DNA of 36,669 bases, taken from positions 1-36,669 of the forward strand of contig JADHOM010000020.1 of the NCBI GenBank assembly GCA_016778985.1. Direction: 5' to 3'. Of the stretch, positions 1 to 7,683 are shown one piece after another. Source of the DNA: Alphaproteobacteria bacterium (GTDB lineage: Bacteria; Pseudomonadota; Alphaproteobacteria; Puniceispirillales; UBA1172). The notes beneath the pieces were generated by a model. The model was not told the DNA's origin and searched no databases. It saw only the letters and a program-made list of their open reading frames with translations. A program made the translations under genes and the position numbers. Positions within the stretch are counted from its first letter, which is position 1. Each line of letters starts with the position of its first letter.

Positions 1-198
1 CCAATAATCCTCAAGTCTCTGTGTCACTGACTGTGCGGCACGGACAGCACTAGCATATGATTTGGTCTTCAAGCTGAAGGACAATCTATCAGAAGCATAG
101 TGCTTCTTCACATCATAGGGGACACGTCTAGTGTAATAGTAGACCCCATCTCTGTTGGACACATAACGAACATCAGAATTGTACATCACTCTGTACAT
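1..198 (-). CDS. Integrase (tyrosine recombinase type), N-terminal fragment cut by window edge
   Basis: The reverse strand is open from an ATG at 198 to the window edge (66 codons, no stop). A GAGGTG ribosome-binding site lies 6 bases upstream of this ATG; a second in-frame ATG at 186 has no such site. The protein begins with the pattern RYVSNRDGVYYYTRRVP (residues 11-27), followed by a basic stretch and SFSLKTKSYASAVRAA (40-55). This order (short opening, G-V-Y-Y-R-R-x-P, then SLKT and A-x-x-x-A) is that of the N-terminal arm-binding/DUF6538-like region of phage and island tyrosine recombinases. The catalytic R-H-R-Y domain would lie outside the window, so the enzyme class is inferred from the N-terminus and from the position beside a tRNA gene. 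It reads away from tRNA-Arg, as expected for an integrase at the tRNA end of an integrated element. Confidence 0.72.
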   Translation of the reverse strand, partial: MYRVMYNSDVRYVSNRDGVYYYTRRVPYDVKKHYASDRLSFSLKTKSYASAVRAAQSVTQRLEDYW

Positions 199-266
199 CA
201 CCACACCTCGCAGACATTGCACAATGCCTACAAATCAATGTGTTAGCACATGATGTGATGGGGAAA
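199..266. other. Candidate attachment-site/regulatory interval between integrase and tRNA-Arg
   Basis: This short interval between the tRNA 3' end and the integrase start contains two compact inverted repeats: CATTG-CA-CAATG at 215-226 and ATGTG-TTAG-CACAT at 238-251. Such sites next to an integrase can serve as recombinase or excisionase arm sites or as an operator for the integrase gene. The role is inferred from position; only the symmetry is seen directly. Confidence 0.35.
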
Positions 267-343
267 TGGCGCGCCCGGAGAGATTCGAACTCCCGACCTT
301 TTGATTCGTAGTCAAATGCTCTATCCAGCTGAGCTACGGGCGC
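267..343 (-). tRNA. tRNA-Arg (anticodon ACG)
   Basis: The reverse strand folds as a complete cloverleaf of 77 bases including an encoded CCA (267-269). The acceptor stem is GCGCCCG/CGGGCGC with G as discriminator, the D-arm is GCTCAGCTGGATAGAGC, the anticodon stem-loop is TTTGA-CTACGAA-TCAAA, and the T-arm holds GTTCGAATC. The loop gives anticodon ACG, read as ICG for CGN arginine codons after A34 deamination. The gene is intact, so any element inserted at its 3' end restored the tRNA sequence. Confidence 0.95.
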
Positions 344-351
344 ATGAGCAT

Positions 352-380
352 TTCATAAAAGGTTTTTGGCGAGAACGCAA
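352..380 (-). promoter_or_regulatory. Candidate promoter of tRNA-Arg
   Basis: On the reverse strand TTGCGT (375-380) and TATGAA (352-357) are separated by exactly 17 bases, and the -10 box ends 8 bases before the mature tRNA 5' end. Spacing and position fit a sigma-70 type promoter; it is not proven. Confidence 0.45.
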
Positions 381-491
381 GCCCCTATAAGTCGTACCCG
401 CCCATGCCGTGCTAAAGCTATCGTGACAAGCCAAACATAATTCAGTAAACTCCGCAATAATTTGACATAGTGCTATTGAGGAGCCAAGCCA

Positions 492-980
492 ATGAGTAGA
501 TTGCCACCGGAAAAGTCATTTCCTGTATCGTGGGAAGAATTACACCGGACATCAAAAGCGCTAGCTTGGCGATTGCTGGATATGAAGCCATTTAAAGGTA
601 TTGTTGCGGTCACGCGCGGTGGCCTGGTGCCTGCCGCGATTGTTGCAAGAGAGCTGGATTTGCGGCTTATCGAAACGGCTTGTATCGCCTCATATGACGG
701 CAACAGACAAGGTCAGTTGACCATGATTAAATCGCCAAGTGAGGCCAGTGACGGCGATGGCTGGCTCATTGTTGATGATCTTGTGGATACTGGTGAAACA
801 GCAAAAGCCTTGCGCCAGCAGCTGCCGAAAGCCCATTTCGCCACCGCCTATGCGAAACCAGCGGGCCGGCCATTGGTCGATACGTTCGTCACTGAGGTGA
901 GCCAAGATACATGGATTTTCTTCCCTTGGGATATGGAACCGCAACCGATACAGCCTATCGCCGGTCAGCGGCCGCGCTAA
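492..980 (+). CDS. gpt: Xanthine(-guanine) phosphoribosyltransferase
   Basis: Purine salvage enzyme that joins xanthine or guanine to PRPP to give XMP or GMP in the cytosol. The 162 residues compare with about 152 in the E. coli enzyme. The PRPP-binding loop [13 protein letters not shown] spans residues 92-104, and the hood/base-binding C-terminus ends with the WIFFPWDME stretch typical of Gpt. The conserved [11 protein letters not shown] segment (38-48) is also present. The start ATG at 492 is preceded by GAGGAG (478-483) at good spacing. The gene stands alone on this strand and ends tail-to-tail with the sensor kinase, overlapping it by 4 bases. Confidence 0.93.
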   Translation: MSRLPPEKSFPVSWEELHRTSKALAWRLLDMKPFKGIVAVTRGGLVPAAIVARELDLRLIETACIASYDGNRQGQLTMIKSPSEASDGDGWLIVDDLVDTGETAKALRQQLPKAHFATAYAKPAGRPLVDTFVTEVSQDTWIFFPWDMEPQPIQPIAGQRPR

Positions 981-2371
981 AACCACCAGCGTTTTTTGGC
1001 CTCATCCTTAATCACATGATGCGCTAAGCGAAGCCTGAACTCGGTGCCGCTTTGGGATGTTCGTGATAATCGCAAATCACCATTATGGGCATGGGCAATA
1101 TCACGGGCAATAGATAAGCCAATACCAGTCGCGCCGGTGCGACCGCTTTTAAACGGTTTGAACAGATTGGCTTGGGCGGTTTTATCTAAACAAGGGCCAT
1201 TATCAGAGATATCAATCACGGTGCTTCGGCCAGTTTGCCAAACGGTGATGGAAATCATGGTCGCAGTCGCCTTTTTTGCATTATCCAATAAATTAAAAAT
1301 TAGCCTAAAAAACTGATCTTTATCGACATAGAGGTCATGGGGGCCATCATATTGGATATCCAAATCAAGCTGACGGCGGCATTCATCAATCAAGTCCGGC
1401 ATATTCATTCGTTCAATGTTAATATTATTTGGTGTGCTGATATAGGCCAGTAATTGCTTGCATAAGATAATGGCACGCTCAATGGCACCATTCACCAAAG
1501 GCGCCGCTTGCGTCACTCTAGGATCATTACTTTCGGTCAATCGATCAGATACTAATACGGCTGAGGCGAGCACATTCCGCATATCATGATTAATTTTTGC
1601 CACTGCATAGCCTAACTCCAACATTTTTTCGCGCTGGGTAAGTTCATATTGCGTGCGATGTTGTAGACTGACTACGGCGCTATATGCTTCGTCTATGATG
1701 CTGTCATCAGTATTTTGCCATTCGGGCGCTGAATTAAAGGGAGACTTTGCAAAATTGCTGACACTCTCAATTAATCGTTTAAGCGGCTTGACCACCAACC
1801 ATTCCACGACAATACCAAAGGGCAGGCTGACCAATAGAACCAATGCAAATACCAAAATAGTGATGCGCCAAAAATAATCACGGATAGAGGCGGTGATGAA
1901 ATTTGGTGGCGCGATAAGAGTGACTACGCCGATGTCAGCAATATTTGCGCCCAGCTTGATTAGTTCTTCATCATCCTTCGATAACTCATCAAGTTTAAAA
2001 TCCATAGCATAGGGAGCCGTTTGCCAGCCCATAAGTCCAGTAAATGCATGACTAATGCTGGTGCTGGATTGATGCTCCGGGATTGGAGTCGGGTCATCAT
2101 TATTAAAATAAGCCGGCATAGGCTGATCGTTAAGATCGGTTAATGTAATGCGCGGCTTATCAGGGCTGGGGATAATCTCACTCACAAATCCTAAATCACC
2201 AGCTTGCTCACCTTGAAGCATAGCCACTTGATGCAAATATAACTGACGTTTTGCTTCTTCGAGCATTTCATCACGATGAAATTGAGATAGCGAGGGGATA
2301 AGAATGAACATTTGCGCTATCAGAATGATAGCTGTCATAATGATAATGAGTTGCAGTGATAACCTATTCAT
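977..2371 (-). CDS. Sensor histidine kinase (orphan)
   Basis: Inner-membrane two-component sensor of 464 residues. A first membrane segment (about 7-28) is followed by a periplasmic sensor region (about 30-165), a second membrane segment (168-188) and a HAMP-like linker (about 190-245). The dimerisation/phosphoacceptor helix carries the motif [12 protein letters not shown], with His262 as the likely phosphorylated residue. The ATPase domain shows an N-box [13 protein letters not shown] (357-369), a G1 box DISDNG (387-392) and a G2 box [10 protein letters not shown] (415-424). No response regulator lies beside it within the window, so its partner and signal are unknown. The H-box is somewhat unlike the common HE-R-P form but keeps the His-Asp pair. 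The periplasmic part has no domain I recognise. Confidence 0.9.
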   Translation of the reverse strand: MNRLSLQLIIIMTAIILIAQMFILIPSLSQFHRDEMLEEAKRQLYLHQVAMLQGEQAGDLGFVSEIIPSPDKPRITLTDLNDQPMPAYFNNDDPTPIPEHQSSTSISHAFTGLMGWQTAPYAMDFKLDELSKDDEELIKLGANIADIGVVTLIAPPNFITASIRDYFWRITILVFALVLLVSLPFGIVVEWLVVKPLKRLIESVSNFAKSPFNSAPEWQNTDDSIIDEAYSAVVSLQHRTQYELTQREKMLELGYAVAKINHDMRNVLASAVLVSDRLTESNDPRVTQAAPLVNGAIERAIILCKQLLAYISTPNNINIERMNMPDLIDECRRQLDLDIQYDGPHDLYVDKDQFFRLIFNLLDNAKKATATMISITVWQTGRSTVIDISDNGPCLDKTAQANLFKPFKSGRTGATGIGLSIARDIAHAHNGDLRLSRTSQSGTEFRLRLAHHVIKDEAKKRWWF

Positions 2372-2566
2372 TGCTCCATCCTATACTGGTTGACAATGCA
2401 ATTTATGGTATCTTTAGTATTACTTTATCACCATTTTCTAATATCTGTAAAATGAAAGACATCACAATAATGCCTAAGTATTGAGTTTTTTGTTATGATT
2501 GATTGACTTTATGGGGAAAGTTGTCTACAAACCCGTTACTTTAACATAGTAAGTGGAGCGGCCGTT
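2372..2566. other. Intergenic region between the sensor kinase and rpmH
   Basis: This divergent interval must hold the promoters of both the kinase (minus) and the rpmH operon (plus). Apart from the rpmH promoter candidate at 2503-2531 I see no strong repeat, no RNA gene and no recognisable DnaA box (TTATNCACA). Confidence 0.5.
2503..2531 (+). promoter_or_regulatory. Candidate promoter of the rpmH-rnpA-yidD-yidC operon
   Basis: TTGACT at 2503-2508 and TACAAA at 2526-2531 are spaced by 17 bases and lie 36-64 bases upstream of the rpmH start. It is the best sigma-70-like pair in this interval. Confidence 0.45.
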
Positions 2567-2701
2567 ATGAAACGGACTTTTCAACCAAGCAATCTGGTTC
2601 GCAAACGGCGTCATGGGTTTCGCTCACGTATGGCTACTGTTGGTGGTCGTCGTGTGATTAGCTCTCGTCGTAGCAAGGGACGCAAGCGCCTTAGCGCCTG
2701 A
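2567..2701 (+). CDS. rpmH: 50S ribosomal protein L34
   Basis: A 44-residue, strongly basic protein of the large ribosomal subunit. It reads [15 protein letters not shown] and continues with HGFRSRMAT and a C-terminal [11 protein letters not shown], matching L34 along its whole length. The start is the ATG at 2567, and the stop is TGA at 2699-2701, 8 bases before rnpA. The rpmH-rnpA-yidD-yidC order is the classic bacterial arrangement that couples ribosome and RNase P protein supply with membrane-insertion factors. Confidence 0.97.
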   Translation: MKRTFQPSNLVRKRRHGFRSRMATVGGRRVISSRRSKGRKRLSA

Positions 2702-2709
2702 AGTCTTTA

Positions 2710-3111
2710 ATGACGGGGCTAGAATCTATCCCCAAACGCCGTGATTTTGTTCTTGCCTCAACCAACGGGCATCGTTTTGCGGTGCCTGGCTTAGTGTTAC
2801 AAATGCGTAACCGTGGTGATCAAGACAAAGCAAGGTTTGGGATTACTGCCAGTAAAAAAATAGGTAACGCGGTCGCACGTAATCGTGCCAAGAGACGTCT
2901 GCGGGCGCTGGCAAGTGAGTGTCTTTTAGATCAAAGCCAGTTAGGACATGACTATGTGCTTATCGCAAGATATAATACCAACAGCTTGTCATGGCCAGAA
3001 CTCGCGCATGGATTAAACAAAGCTCTGGCTAAACTAGATCAATCTAAGATGTCAGATGCTGATGCTGAAACAGCACCTAAACCATCCAAGCAGAATGAAA
3101 CAAGCTCATGA
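2710..3111 (+). CDS. rnpA: Ribonuclease P protein component
   Basis: Protein subunit of RNase P, which binds the catalytic RNA and pre-tRNA to help 5' end maturation. The 133-residue protein carries the family signature FGITASKKIGNAVARNRAKRR (about 63-83), including the RNR motif. An N-terminal KRRDFVLAS segment and a C-terminal YVLIAR strand match the RnpA fold. The last 20 or so residues are polar and probably disordered. It starts 8 bases after rpmH and overlaps yidD through an ATGA junction, so translation is probably coupled. Confidence 0.95.
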   Translation: MTGLESIPKRRDFVLASTNGHRFAVPGLVLQMRNRGDQDKARFGITASKKIGNAVARNRAKRRLRALASECLLDQSQLGHDYVLIARYNTNSLSWPELAHGLNKALAKLDQSKMSDADAETAPKPSKQNETSS

Positions 3112-3392
3112 TATCAATTTTGCTTCGCATGATCGCTATAATTCAACAGGCTTTCATGTGGCTTGTTCTGGCACCAATTTATGTCTATCGCTTTACTTTA
3201 TCGCCTCTTATAGGCCGAGATTGTCGTTTTTTACCGACATGTTCGCAATATACCATTGAGGCCATCCGCACCCATGGTGTATGGTCAGGCGGCTTGATGG
3301 GTATTCGGCGTATTGGCCGTTGCCATCCTTGGGGTGGTGGCGGTCATGATCCAGTGCCTCCTCGCAACACATCTTCAGAACCGTCGGAGTAG
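3108..3392 (+). CDS. yidD: Membrane protein insertion efficiency factor YidD
   Basis: Small membrane-associated protein (94 residues) that assists YidC/Sec-dependent insertion of inner-membrane proteins. It has a hydrophobic/amphipathic N-terminus (LLRMIAIIQQAFMWLVLAPI) followed by YRFTLSPLIGRDCRFLPTCS and a GRCHPWGGGGHDPVP segment. The three conserved cysteines (CRFLPTCS, RCHPW) and the R-x-x-C-H-P-W motif are diagnostic for the family. Its ATG overlaps the rnpA stop by 4 bases, and yidC follows after 3 bases. Confidence 0.95.
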   Translation: MISILLRMIAIIQQAFMWLVLAPIYVYRFTLSPLIGRDCRFLPTCSQYTIEAIRTHGVWSGGLMGIRRIGRCHPWGGGGHDPVPPRNTSSEPSE

Positions 3393-3395
3393 TTG

Positions 3396-5237
3396 ATGAA
3401 TTCGGATAATAAAAACCTTATCCTAGCTGTGACAGTATCAATGCTGATTCTTATTGGATATCAGTTGTATTTCACACCGCCACCCCCCACACCAGAACAG
3501 ATAGCTGCCCAAAATGCGGCCACGCAAGTGGCTTCTGATGGCTCACCTGTTCCCTCGATAAGCGCCGAAGTGATGCAAAGCACGCGGGCGATTGTTGATA
3601 TCATTAATGCCCCGCGTATTCAGATTGAAAACAGTAAGGTGTCGGGGTCAATATCACTTGCTGGCGGCAGAATAGATGATCTTCGGCTTAAATCCTTTAA
3701 GGTGGAAAACGATCCAGCATCAAACGATGTCAGTTTGCTGCGCCGGACAGGTACAGAAGATGCTTATTTTGCCGAATCGTATTTCACCAGTTTGACAGAT
3801 AATGGCTATGGTCGAGCGATTGACCGGACGACGATCTGGGATGCCGATGGGGATGTGCTATCGCCGGCAACGCCAGTTACGCTTAGCCATGAGCAGGATG
3901 GGGTGCTTTATAAACTGACTTATAGCATTGATGATGATTATATGATCAGCGTCAATAGTTCGGTTGAAAATACCTCCGATCAGGTTCAGCGCCTTGGCTC
4001 TTCGACGCGCATATTGCGCCAGAAACCAGCCTATTCTGAATGGATTTCTTATGCTGGGCCAATGGGATATTTCAATGCCGATAGCGGTAATGTATTTCTC
4101 GATTTCTCTGATGTCTCAACGACTATTAGCTGCTCCAATGATGAACGGTTTTGCAACGGTGGTGATACTGTTAGCTGGATTGGGGTGTCTGATAAAAACT
4201 GGCTGACAGCAATTATTTCATCATCGAGTAATCAGAGCGATTATATTATGCGGCCGCTGGATGCGCCGAACTTTGATGCTATCCGGGCTCAGTTAGATGA
4301 CAATACCCGCAGCGTTATTGACGCTATTGAAACAGGTAATTTGTATGAAGGTAGCGGCCAGCCTATTGATTTATCGAGCACCCAAAAACCGGTTGAACTG
4401 GCGCAGGGTGATAGCGTTAATTGGAGCGTTGATCTGTTCCTTGGTCCGAAAAAATATACAGTTCTTAACGCTTATCAGGACAATCATTCAATCCCCCGCT
4501 TTACCAATTCGATTGATTGGGGATGGTTTGAGTTTTTAGCCAAGCCGATGCTGATTGTCATTGTCTGGATTAATCAATATGTTAGCAATTTTGGTATTGC
4601 GATTATCCTGCTCACTGTCTTGATTAAGATGTTGTTTTTCCCATTGGCTAATCGGTCATATAAATCCATGGCTAAGATGCGTGAATTGGCACCACAGGTC
4701 AAAGATTTGCGCGAACGGTTTGGTGATGACCGGCAGCGTCAACAACAGGAAATGATGGCCTTATATCGAAAGGAAAAGGTCAATCCAGCGTCAGGCTGTT
4801 TACCTATTCTGTTACAAATCCCGGTCTTTTTTGCGCTTTATAAAGTGCTTTATGTGACGATAGAAATGCGCCATGCGCCATTTTTCGGGTGGGTAACCGA
4901 TTTATCCGCGGTTGATCCAACTTCAATCATTAATCTGTTTGGGCTATTGCCTTATGATACCAGCTTTGCGCCAGCGCTTTTGAATATCGGTATTTGGCCG
5001 ATCCTGATGGGGGTGACGATGTTTATTCAAATGTCACTAAACCCACCGCCACCGGATCCGGTTCAGGCAAAAATATTTAAGTATATGCCCGTCATGTTTA
5101 CCTTCTTGCTGGCGACATTCCCTGCTGGATTGGTGATTTACTGGACATGGAATAATATTCTAACTATCGCTCAGCAGTGGTTCATCATGCGCGGTGTGCG
5201 CTTGGAAAATCAGGCAAAACATAAGGTAAAAGGATAA
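3396..5237 (+). CDS. yidC: Membrane protein insertase YidC
   Basis: Inner-membrane insertase (613 residues) that inserts membrane proteins alone or with SecYEG. The layout is that of Gram-negative YidC: one N-terminal membrane segment (about 7-24), a large periplasmic beta domain up to about residue 370, and a C-terminal five-helix core. A cytosolic basic loop between core helices one and two (SYKSMAKMRELAPQVKDLRE) and the NPASGCLPILLQIPVFFALY stretch mark the conserved core. I prefer the ATG at 3396 over the TTG at 3393 because GGAG at 3385-3388 sits 7 bases before it. It is the last and largest member of the rpmH cluster before engB. Confidence 0.96.
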   Translation: MNSDNKNLILAVTVSMLILIGYQLYFTPPPPTPEQIAAQNAATQVASDGSPVPSISAEVMQSTRAIVDIINAPRIQIENSKVSGSISLAGGRIDDLRLKSFKVENDPASNDVSLLRRTGTEDAYFAESYFTSLTDNGYGRAIDRTTIWDADGDVLSPATPVTLSHEQDGVLYKLTYSIDDDYMISVNSSVENTSDQVQRLGSSTRILRQKPAYSEWISYAGPMGYFNADSGNVFLDFSDVSTTISCSNDERFCNGGDTVSWIGVSDKNWLTAIISSSSNQSDYIMRPLDAPNFDAIRAQLDDNTRSVIDAIETGNLYEGSGQPIDLSSTQKPVELAQGDSVNWSVDLFLGPKKYTVLNAYQDNHSIPRFTNSIDWGWFEFLAKPMLIVIVWINQYVSNFGIAIILLTVLIKMLFFPLANRSYKSMAKMRELAPQVKDLRERFGDDRQRQQQEMMALYRKEKVNPASGCLPILLQIPVFFALYKVLYVTIEMRHAPFFGWVTDLSAVDPTSIINLFGLLPYDTSFAPALLNIGIWPILMGVTMFIQMSLNPPPPDPVQAKIFKYMPVMFTFLLATFPAGLVIYWTWNNILTIAQQWFIMRGVRLENQAKHKVKG

Positions 5238-5240
5238 GAT

Positions 5241-5882
5241 ATGGCAGAAACAGATGCGGGTGAACTTGCTGATATTGAGCAAGGCCGGAAGCTGTTTCTG
5301 CGTCCATGCCAATTTGTTGCAGGGGCAATGACAGCTGACCAATTGCCTGATATGCAGTTGCCGGAAATTGCCTTTGCTGGGCGTTCAAATGTTGGAAAAT
5401 CATCGCTGATTAATGCCCTGACTAATCAGAAATCCCTCGCCCGAACCTCACAAACGCCAGGGCGGACACGCCAGCTTAATTTTTTTGATTGTGGGGGGCA
5501 GCTATGTCTGGTTGATCTGCCGGGATATGGCTACGCGAAAGCATCAAAAACGGATATCAAGGCATGGACTGGCCTTACCTTGGATTTTCTTAAAGGCAGG
5601 GCAACATTGAAGCGCGTCATGCTACTGATTGATAGCCGCCGCGGTATCGGTGACAAAGACAGAGAGATCATGTCTATTTTTGACAAATCGGCTGTATCGT
5701 GGGCGGTTGTCTTGACTAAGATCGATAAGCTTAATGCTAGTGAAAAGGTAACAGTGACGACCAATACTTTGGCTGAGGCGGCAAAACATGTCGCCGCTTG
5801 GCCAGGGGTGTTTGCAACATCAGCCGAAAAAACAGTTGGTATCGACGAATTGCGGGGTCATATCTTTAGCTTAATTGATTAA
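5241..5882 (+). CDS. engB: Ribosome biogenesis GTPase EngB (YihA/YsxC)
   Basis: Small TRAFAC-class GTPase (213 residues) needed for late assembly of the 50S subunit. The P-loop GRSNVGKSS lies at residues 47-55, the switch I region reads RTSQTPGRTRQLNFF, G3 is DLPGYGYAKAS and G4 is TKID. The length and the PGRTRQ stretch are typical of EngB. The start ATG follows the yidC stop by 3 bases, with AAAAGGA just upstream inside yidC. Gene order yidC-engB-argB is common in alphaproteobacteria. Confidence 0.96.
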   Translation: MAETDAGELADIEQGRKLFLRPCQFVAGAMTADQLPDMQLPEIAFAGRSNVGKSSLINALTNQKSLARTSQTPGRTRQLNFFDCGGQLCLVDLPGYGYAKASKTDIKAWTGLTLDFLKGRATLKRVMLLIDSRRGIGDKDREIMSIFDKSAVSWAVVLTKIDKLNASEKVTVTTNTLAEAAKHVAAWPGVFATSAEKTVGIDELRGHIFSLID

Positions 5883-5901
5883 TTCCAATCATCATCAATG
5901 C

Positions 5902-5921
5902 GGGCTGATACTTGCCCTTTT
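5902..5921 (+). terminator. Weak candidate terminator after engB
   Basis: GGGC-8 bases-GCCC followed by TTTT sits 20 bases after the engB stop. The stem is only 4 base pairs, so this may be a partial terminator or chance. Confidence 0.25.
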
Positions 5922-5961
5922 CGTTGAAATCAGGCATTGATAACGCCAAAGGATGAAAACG

Positions 5962-6864
5962 ATGGAAAGCATTACACAATCAAATCGGATGGAGTGGTTG
6001 GCCAAGGCCGGCATTTTGGCGGAAGCATTGCCTTATATGCGGCGCTATTCTGGTCATGCTATTGTTGTTAAGTTTGGTGGGCATGCTATGGGCGATGATG
6101 CCTATATTCGCAATTTTGCCGAAGACATGGTGTTATTGCGGCAGGTTGGGGCTAAGCCGGTTGTTGTGCATGGTGGTGGCCCGCAAATTGGTGCCATGCT
6201 GGAAAAATTAAACATCACCAGCGATTTTATCAATGGCTTGCGGGTGACCGATGCGGATACTGTATCGGTGGTGGAAATGGTGCTGAGTGGGGCAATCAAT
6301 AAATCACTCGTTGCGGCTATTAATGACGCTGGCGCTAAAGGCGTTGGGATTTCTGGCAAAGATGCTGATCTGATCAAGGCGAGAAAGTTGCTCAGCCAAA
6401 ATAAAACCAAGGATGGCATTGAGAGAATTGATCTAGGTTTTGTCGGAGAGCCTGAAGCCATTGATACATCAGTGATCAATGCCTTGATTGCGTCTGATCT
6501 GATCCCTGTGATTGCGCCTGTTGCGCGTGGTGCTGATGGCAGCACTTATAATATTAACGCCGATACGGCGAGCGGTGCTATTTCGGCGGCGATGCAAGCA
6601 ACACGGCTGCTTTTGCTTAGTGATGTCCCCGGTGTGATGGATAAAGATGGTCAGGTTATTCCTGATATTACGATCAGTCAGGCCAAGATGCTCATTGAAA
6701 ATGGAACGATTAGTGGCGGCATGATCCCAAAGGTAAATACCTGTATCGAAGCGGTTGAGGGCGGCGCCGAAGCCGCGGTTATTCTGGATGGCAGAGAAGC
6801 TCATGCGGTCTTGGTTGAACTGTTTACCGAACATGGTATTGGCACTATTATTAAAGCTGACTGA
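5962..6864 (+). CDS. argB: Acetylglutamate kinase
   Basis: Second step of arginine synthesis: phosphorylates N-acetylglutamate with ATP in the cytosol. The 300-residue amino-acid kinase fold shows VVKFGGHAMGD near the N-terminus, VVVHGGGPQIG (substrate and phosphate loop), an NINADTASGAIS segment and a C-terminal GGMIPKVNTC motif that binds nucleotide. There is an in-frame ATG at 5953, but AAAGG abuts it directly; the same AAAGG is 9 bases from the ATG at 5962, which I therefore prefer. The KVNTC region and N-terminal helix are typical of arginine-sensitive hexameric enzymes, though feedback control is inferred. Confidence 0.95.
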   Translation: MESITQSNRMEWLAKAGILAEALPYMRRYSGHAIVVKFGGHAMGDDAYIRNFAEDMVLLRQVGAKPVVVHGGGPQIGAMLEKLNITSDFINGLRVTDADTVSVVEMVLSGAINKSLVAAINDAGAKGVGISGKDADLIKARKLLSQNKTKDGIERIDLGFVGEPEAIDTSVINALIASDLIPVIAPVARGADGSTYNINADTASGAISAAMQATRLLLLSDVPGVMDKDGQVIPDITISQAKMLIENGTISGGMIPKVNTCIEAVEGGAEAAVILDGREAHAVLVELFTEHGIGTIIKAD

Positions 6865-6915
6865 GTATTTACCCGTTTAAGTGACCCCATAGTAAGAGTT
6901 AGAATTAGAGTAATC

Positions 6916-7605
6916 ATGGCACATATAGACAGCACCCCGATTTCTATTGACGCGATCAAGACATGGATTTTTGATCTTGATAATACTATTTATCCCGCGC
7001 AATCGCGGCTCTTTGATCAGGTACGGCACCGCATGACGGATTACATTCAACAGCATTTTTCGCTTGAACGTAACGCTGCCAAAGCTCTGCAAAGAGATTT
7101 ATTTCTGCGCCACCGAACAACCATGAAAGGCTTAATGATAGAACACGGGACTGACCCGCATCATTTCATGGATTATGTGCATGACATTGATCTAACAATG
7201 CTGGGATATGACAAGGAATTGGATGAGGGCATTGGCGCGTTATCCGGCCGCAAGGTTATTTTCACCAATGGCTCAGCTGATCACGCCGCTAACATTCTTG
7301 ATGCCTATGGGATCAAACATCATTTTGATTTTACCTATGATATCTTTTCAGCTGATTTTCAGCCTAAGCCTGAACCGCGCACCTATGTTGATTTTATGAA
7401 TAAGGCCAATATTGATCCGGCCTCTGCTATCATGGTTGAGGATATGGCGATTAATCTTAAACCGGCTTATGATATGGGGGTGACGACGCTCTGGCTTGAT
7501 CATCCTGATGAAGATGTGCCATCCGAAGGCCGCATGGATGATATCAGCCATATTCATTATATTGCTGATGACCTTAAACATTTTTTATCTTATACCAACA
7601 GATGA
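6916..7605 (+). CDS. HAD-superfamily pyrimidine 5'-nucleotidase (SDT1-like)
   Basis: Haloacid dehalogenase-type phosphatase of 229 residues. Motif I is WIFDLDNTIYP with Asp20 (nucleophile) and Asp22; motif II is VIFTNGS; the motif III lysine is in FQPKPEPRTY; motif IV is MVEDMAINLKPA. The DLDNTIYP opening and the small helical cap place it with the bacterial relatives of yeast Sdt1/Phm8, usually annotated pyrimidine 5'-nucleotidase. The true substrate may differ. It lies between argB and dapD, a placement seen in many alphaproteobacteria. Confidence 0.85.
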   Translation: MAHIDSTPISIDAIKTWIFDLDNTIYPAQSRLFDQVRHRMTDYIQQHFSLERNAAKALQRDLFLRHRTTMKGLMIEHGTDPHHFMDYVHDIDLTMLGYDKELDEGIGALSGRKVIFTNGSADHAANILDAYGIKHHFDFTYDIFSADFQPKPEPRTYVDFMNKANIDPASAIMVEDMAINLKPAYDMGVTTLWLDHPDEDVPSEGRMDDISHIHYIADDLKHFLSYTNR

Positions 7606-7609
7606 TATA

Positions 7610-7644
7610 ATTTGGTTTAATCTGAACAAGCACACCAACCAAAT
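7610..7644. promoter_or_regulatory. Inverted repeat in the dapD leader
   Basis: ATTTGGTT (7610-7617) and AACCAAAT (7637-7644) form a perfect 8-base inverted repeat with a 19-base spacer, directly after the HAD gene and 40 bases before the dapD start. It could be an operator or a weak transcript hairpin; no known riboswitch fold is visible. Confidence 0.3.
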
Positions 7645-7683
7645 ATCGAAAATGTTTTTGACATAATAATAAGGAGCCTAGCC

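Noticed and set aside
1044-1877. Plus-strand reading frames at 1044-1316 and 1653-1877
   Set aside because: They are antisense to the well-supported sensor kinase and show no family motif or ribosome-binding site.
2372-2566. Chromosome replication origin next to rpmH
   Set aside because: rpmH lies beside oriC in many bacteria, but I saw no DnaA boxes (TTATNCACA), no dnaA or dnaN, and no AT-rich unwinding repeats here; alphaproteobacterial origins are usually elsewhere.
6102-6834. Minus-strand reading frames inside argB
   Set aside because: Both are opposite strand shadows of a strongly conserved gene.
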